8,664 bases of DNA from CAZIMM01 sp964540415 (GTDB lineage Bacteria > Bacillota > Clostridia > Oscillospirales > Acutalibacteraceae), in NCBI GenBank assembly GCA_964540415.1, contig CAZIMM010000089.1, positions 1 through 8,664 of the forward strand. Reading direction: 5' to 3'. Below, piece by piece: positions 6,127-8,664 of the stretch. The notes below the pieces were generated by a model that worked only from the letters and a program-made list of their open reading frames with translations, searched no databases and was not told where the DNA came from. The translations under genes and the position numbers were made by a program. The first letter of the stretch is position 1; each line of letters starts with the position of its first letter.

Positions 6127-7038
6127 TTGAGCAGTTATAAACAAAAACAAAAGAAGAAAACAGCTGCGCCTCCAAAGGGTAAGGCGGCAGTTGTTTTCGC
6201 GCTTTCCGGCGCGTTGCGATATGTTGCTTTTGTCGGTATTTTCTACGGCTTGAACCGCCTGGTGAACAATCTTGTATCAAATCCCCAGCTGTTTGAAAAC
6301 AACATCCCGGGGCAGTCAATGACAAACAAGTTTCTGTCAGCCTGCATAGCCGCCTTTCTGTCGGTTATGTTCATTGAGGTTATTGACTCCGGCAAGTACC
6401 GTCCGAAGCTTATCCGCAAGCCCCTGAGCGGCACATTGCTCGCTCTGGGAAGCGGAGCGCTCCGCATTGGCATATCGGTGCTCATCCTCTGGGTTTTGGG
6501 GCTCTGCAAAATTGAATTTGATTCCCGGCTCGGAAACGGTGCATGGCTGTTTTACACGCTGGGAGCATTTTTCGACGCACTTTACCGTGAAACTGTCATC
6601 AGAGGCTATGCGTACGAGGTGCTCAGGCAGCGTCACAATGAAACCGTTGCAATGTCTGCGGCAATAGTTGTGACTTGCGTTAACGCAGTGAACGCATGGC
6701 AATCCGGAGTACTCCCGCTGCTCACTGTGGCAACAAGCGCTGTGTTTTTGAATTTGCTCTATGCTTACACGGGGAGTCTTTACGCTCCGGTTATGGCACA
6801 CTTCTTCATGTCTTTTTTCGGAGGAGTAATCATCGACGGTGTGCCGCTGGGTGGCTTCATGTCTTTCTTCGACATCACCCTCACCGGAGGAACACTGTTT
6901 TCCGGAGGTTATGCTTATTTGTCGGGCAGCACAATGCTCGGGATGACAAATTTGTTGCTCATTGGGGTGCTGCTTGTACTCATCAAAAAAAGGGACGGTT
7001 TTTCCCGGTTTTTGTCAAAGGGCAAAGCCGGCAATTGA
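6127..7038 (+). CDS. CPBP-family membrane protein with degenerate protease motifs
   Basis: A 303-residue multi-pass membrane protein. A Lys-rich cytoplasmic N-terminus (5-19) is followed by about seven or eight hydrophobic segments and a basic tail. The stretch ALYRETVIRGYAYEVL (151-166) aligns with motif 1 of the CPBP/Abi (Rce1-like) intramembrane proteases, normally EExxxR-G. Here the first Glu is Arg154, while Glu155, Arg159 and Gly160 remain. Motif 2 (FxxxH) appears as VNAVN (185-189), losing Phe and His. Motif 3 (HxxxN/D) is HFFMS (225-229), keeping only His. A pseudo-protease, perhaps with a scaffolding or chaperone role, is inferred; substrate and role are unknown. The start is TTG after a weak GTAGGG (6115-6120). 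It lies 21 bases after khpA and 7 bases before the next gene, so it is probably co-transcribed with both. A start further downstream cannot be fully excluded. Confidence 0.78.
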   Translation: MSSYKQKQKKKTAAPPKGKAAVVFALSGALRYVAFVGIFYGLNRLVNNLVSNPQLFENNIPGQSMTNKFLSACIAAFLSVMFIEVIDSGKYRPKLIRKPLSGTLLALGSGALRIGISVLILWVLGLCKIEFDSRLGNGAWLFYTLGAFFDALYRETVIRGYAYEVLRQRHNETVAMSAAIVVTCVNAVNAWQSGVLPLLTVATSAVFLNLLYAYTGSLYAPVMAHFFMSFFGGVIIDGVPLGGFMSFFDITLTGGTLFSGGYAYLSGSTMLGMTNLLLIGVLLVLIKKRDGFSRFLSKGKAGN

Positions 7039-7045
7039 TTGTGTT

Positions 7046-8521
7046 ATGAAAATTGTAGTCAACCGAACCGGCGGAACTGTTCTTGAATATCTTCAAAAAA
7101 ACGCTTATCCTGTCAACTGCGCGTGCGGCGGAAACGCCCGCTGCGGCAAGTGCAGGGTGAGCTTTATTTGTTCCGCACCCGAACCGACGCCCGCCGAAAG
7201 AGCACTGCTCACCGAAGAGGAGCTTTCGCGCGGCGTGAGGCTTGCGTGTGAGACGCTTGCCGTTGAGGGTACGGAACTTGAAATTGCAAGCGAAACGGGT
7301 CTGCACATTTGCTCTGCCGAGAAAGTGACGGGGAAGCTGACATCGGGCGAGGGCACTTTGGCGCTCGACATTGGCACAACAACTCTTGCACTTGCCGCCG
7401 CAGATTTGCAGACGGGCGAAATCGCGGCTGCGGTAACCGCCGAAAATCCTCAAAGGTCTTTCGGAGCGGATGTGATGAGCAGAATTGCCTGCTGCGCCTC
7501 CGGCATGACTGCACAGCTTCAGCACTGCCTTCTCGGCACACTGCATGAAATGTTCAATGAGCTTTCGCACAGGCTCGGCAGCGTCGCATACAGCAGGATA
7601 ATTGTCAGCGCAAACACGACAATGACGAATATTTTTTTCGGTGAGGACTGTACCTCGATGGGTACAGCTCCGTATACTCCGCCTTTCCTTGCCTCCCGGA
7701 CGCAAACGGGCATTCTGCCGTTTTTGCCGGAGTGTGAGGTTGTGAGCGTACCGTGCGTTTCGGAATTTGTGGGGGGAGACATCGTTTCCGGTCTGCTTGA
7801 AACAACGCGCGGAGACTTCTCAAGGCCGGTCATGCTTCTTGACCTCGGAACAAACGCCGAGCTTGCGTTGTGTGCGGAGGGAAGGTGTCTCGTCACCGCC
7901 TGCGCCGCGGGTCCCGCGTTTGAGGGCGGCAATATCTCCTGCGGTATGTCCGCGTCCGACGGCGCGATATATCGCGTGGAAACGGACGGCACACGCCTTT
8001 CTGTTCACAGCTACGGCGAAGGTATGCCCCGAGGTGTCTGCGGCACTGGTCTGATTGATGCGGTTGCCTGTATGCTGAAAACCGGGGTGCTCGACGAAAC
8101 GGGTTATCTTGAAGGCGGCGAACTGCGCCTTGCACCCGGGGTGGCGCTCACCCAAAAGGATGTGCGCGAGTTTCAGCTTGCAAAGTCCGCAGTCAAAAGC
8201 GGTATTGATATCATTTGCTCCATGGGAGGCATCGAACCGGCGGATGTTGAACGCGTATATATTGCCGGAGGCTTTGCTTCAAGGGTCGGAATTGAGCAGG
8301 CCGTTTCCTGCGGGATATTGCCGGAGAAATTCAAAGAAAAATGCGTACCCGTCGGCAACAGCAGCCTTGCGGGTGCCGTGCGTCTGGGTACGCTTGAAAA
8401 TATGTCCGCTGCGGAGAAAGTTGCCGGAAGCTGCCGTTATGTCAGCCTCTCAGAGCAGCCGGAATTTGCCGGACTGTTTGCAGAGAATATGCTGTTTAAT
8501 TGCAGACCTGAGGGCCGTTAA
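7046..8521 (+). CDS. RACo-like [2Fe-2S] ferredoxin/ASKHA-domain protein (DUF4445)
   Basis: A 491-residue protein with two parts. An N-terminal plant-type ferredoxin domain has Cys27, Cys33, Cys36 and Cys68 in the C-x5-C-x2-C-x31-C pattern. From about 103 a DUF4445/ASKHA ATPase-like domain has DIGTTT (108-113), NPQRSFGADVMSRI (134-147), a second phosphate-binding strand DLGTNAE (266-272), FEGGNISCGM (292-301) and AGGFA (407-411). Relatives are reductive activators of corrinoid proteins (RACo, RamA-like), which use ATP to re-reduce Co(II) corrinoid in methyltransferases. At 491 residues it is shorter than the roughly 600-residue activators I know, mainly between the two domains. No corrinoid protein or methyltransferase gene is visible nearby, so the partner is unknown. 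The ATG at 7046 follows the upstream stop by 7 bases with no clear ribosome binding site, suggesting translational coupling. Its last 26 bases overlap a convergent gene. Confidence 0.85.
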   Translation: MKIVVNRTGGTVLEYLQKNAYPVNCACGGNARCGKCRVSFICSAPEPTPAERALLTEEELSRGVRLACETLAVEGTELEIASETGLHICSAEKVTGKLTSGEGTLALDIGTTTLALAAADLQTGEIAAAVTAENPQRSFGADVMSRIACCASGMTAQLQHCLLGTLHEMFNELSHRLGSVAYSRIIVSANTTMTNIFFGEDCTSMGTAPYTPPFLASRTQTGILPFLPECEVVSVPCVSEFVGGDIVSGLLETTRGDFSRPVMLLDLGTNAELALCAEGRCLVTACAAGPAFEGGNISCGMSASDGAIYRVETDGTRLSVHSYGEGMPRGVCGTGLIDAVACMLKTGVLDETGYLEGGELRLAPGVALTQKDVREFQLAKSAVKSGIDIICSMGGIEPADVERVYIAGGFASRVGIEQAVSCGILPEKFKEKCVPVGNSSLAGAVRLGTLENMSAAEKVAGSCRYVSLSEQPEFAGLFAENMLFNCRPEGR

Positions 8522-8664
8522 AGCCGAAAGTTTTGTTTGTGACTATGAAGGTCATTCTTTCCTGAATGCTCGCTCCGCCGTGACCCGTTTCGATTCCGCC
8601 GTGGTCACTTGCAAGAACAATCAGCCAATCCTCGGTGTTGTAGGTCGCTCTGCTCTCAATGGTG
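8496..8664 (-). CDS. alkaline-phosphatase-superfamily hydrolase, C-terminal part
   Basis: A minus-strand frame enters from the right edge and ends at TAA (8498-8496); 55 residues are visible. They include EDWLIVLASDHGGIETGHGG, where the Asp-His pair of SDHGG and the later His of GHGG match metal ligands of the alkaline phosphatase superfamily (phosphodiesterase/nucleotide pyrophosphatase-like members), followed by QERMTFIVTN, typical of the strand after the active site. It probably hydrolyses a phosphomonoester or phosphodiester; the substrate and any signal peptide lie outside the window. The frame is open without interruption and convincing despite its short visible length. It converges on the RACo-like gene, and the two coding regions overlap over 8496-8521 with no terminator between. 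Confidence 0.82.
   Translation of the reverse strand, partial: TIESRATYNTEDWLIVLASDHGGIETGHGGASIQERMTFIVTNKTFGFNGPQVCN

Overview
The window looks like a chromosomal segment of a Firmicute, most likely an anaerobic gut-type Clostridium relative (Oscillospiraceae/Ruminococcaceae-like). The evidence is the core order ylxM-ffh-rpsP-khpA, strong GAGG-type ribosome binding sites, frequent TTG starts, GC-rich genes beside very AT-rich intergenic DNA, and a corrinoid-activator-like ferredoxin/ASKHA protein. The taxonomic placement is inference.

Left part (1-3290), minus strand. An aldose 1-epimerase-like gene is followed by a complete Cu(+)-exporting P1B-ATPase (copA), with 59 bases between them. 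They can be read as one transcript from a weak promoter at about 3277-3249. No copper operator is seen in front of copA. A CsoR-box-like sequence lies instead just beyond its 3' end, at the window edge.

Centre (3243-3778): 536 bases without a conventional gene, and the most unusual part of the window. It holds a strong hairpin-plus-T5 terminator facing left, and two small hairpins and a pyrimidine-rich stretch complementary to a Shine-Dalgarno sequence, which together could be a minus-strand small RNA. It also holds two tandem pairs of DnaA-box-like 9-mers at 11-bp spacing flanking an imperfect hairpin. A perfect consensus promoter (TTGACA-N17-TATAAT) then drives the rightward operon, whose leader can form two mutually exclusive hairpins.

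Right part (3779-8521), plus strand: ylxM, ffh, rpsP and khpA, the start of the classic SRP/ribosomal-protein operon. Where rimM-trmD-rplS usually follow, this genome has a CPBP-family membrane protein that has lost most catalytic residues, then a short [2Fe-2S]/ASKHA protein related to RACo. All six are closely spaced and could form one transcript. The last gene converges on, and overlaps by 26 bases, a minus-strand alkaline-phosphatase-superfamily gene of which only the C-terminal 55 residues lie in the window.

No tRNA, rRNA, CRISPR array, transposase or phage gene was seen.
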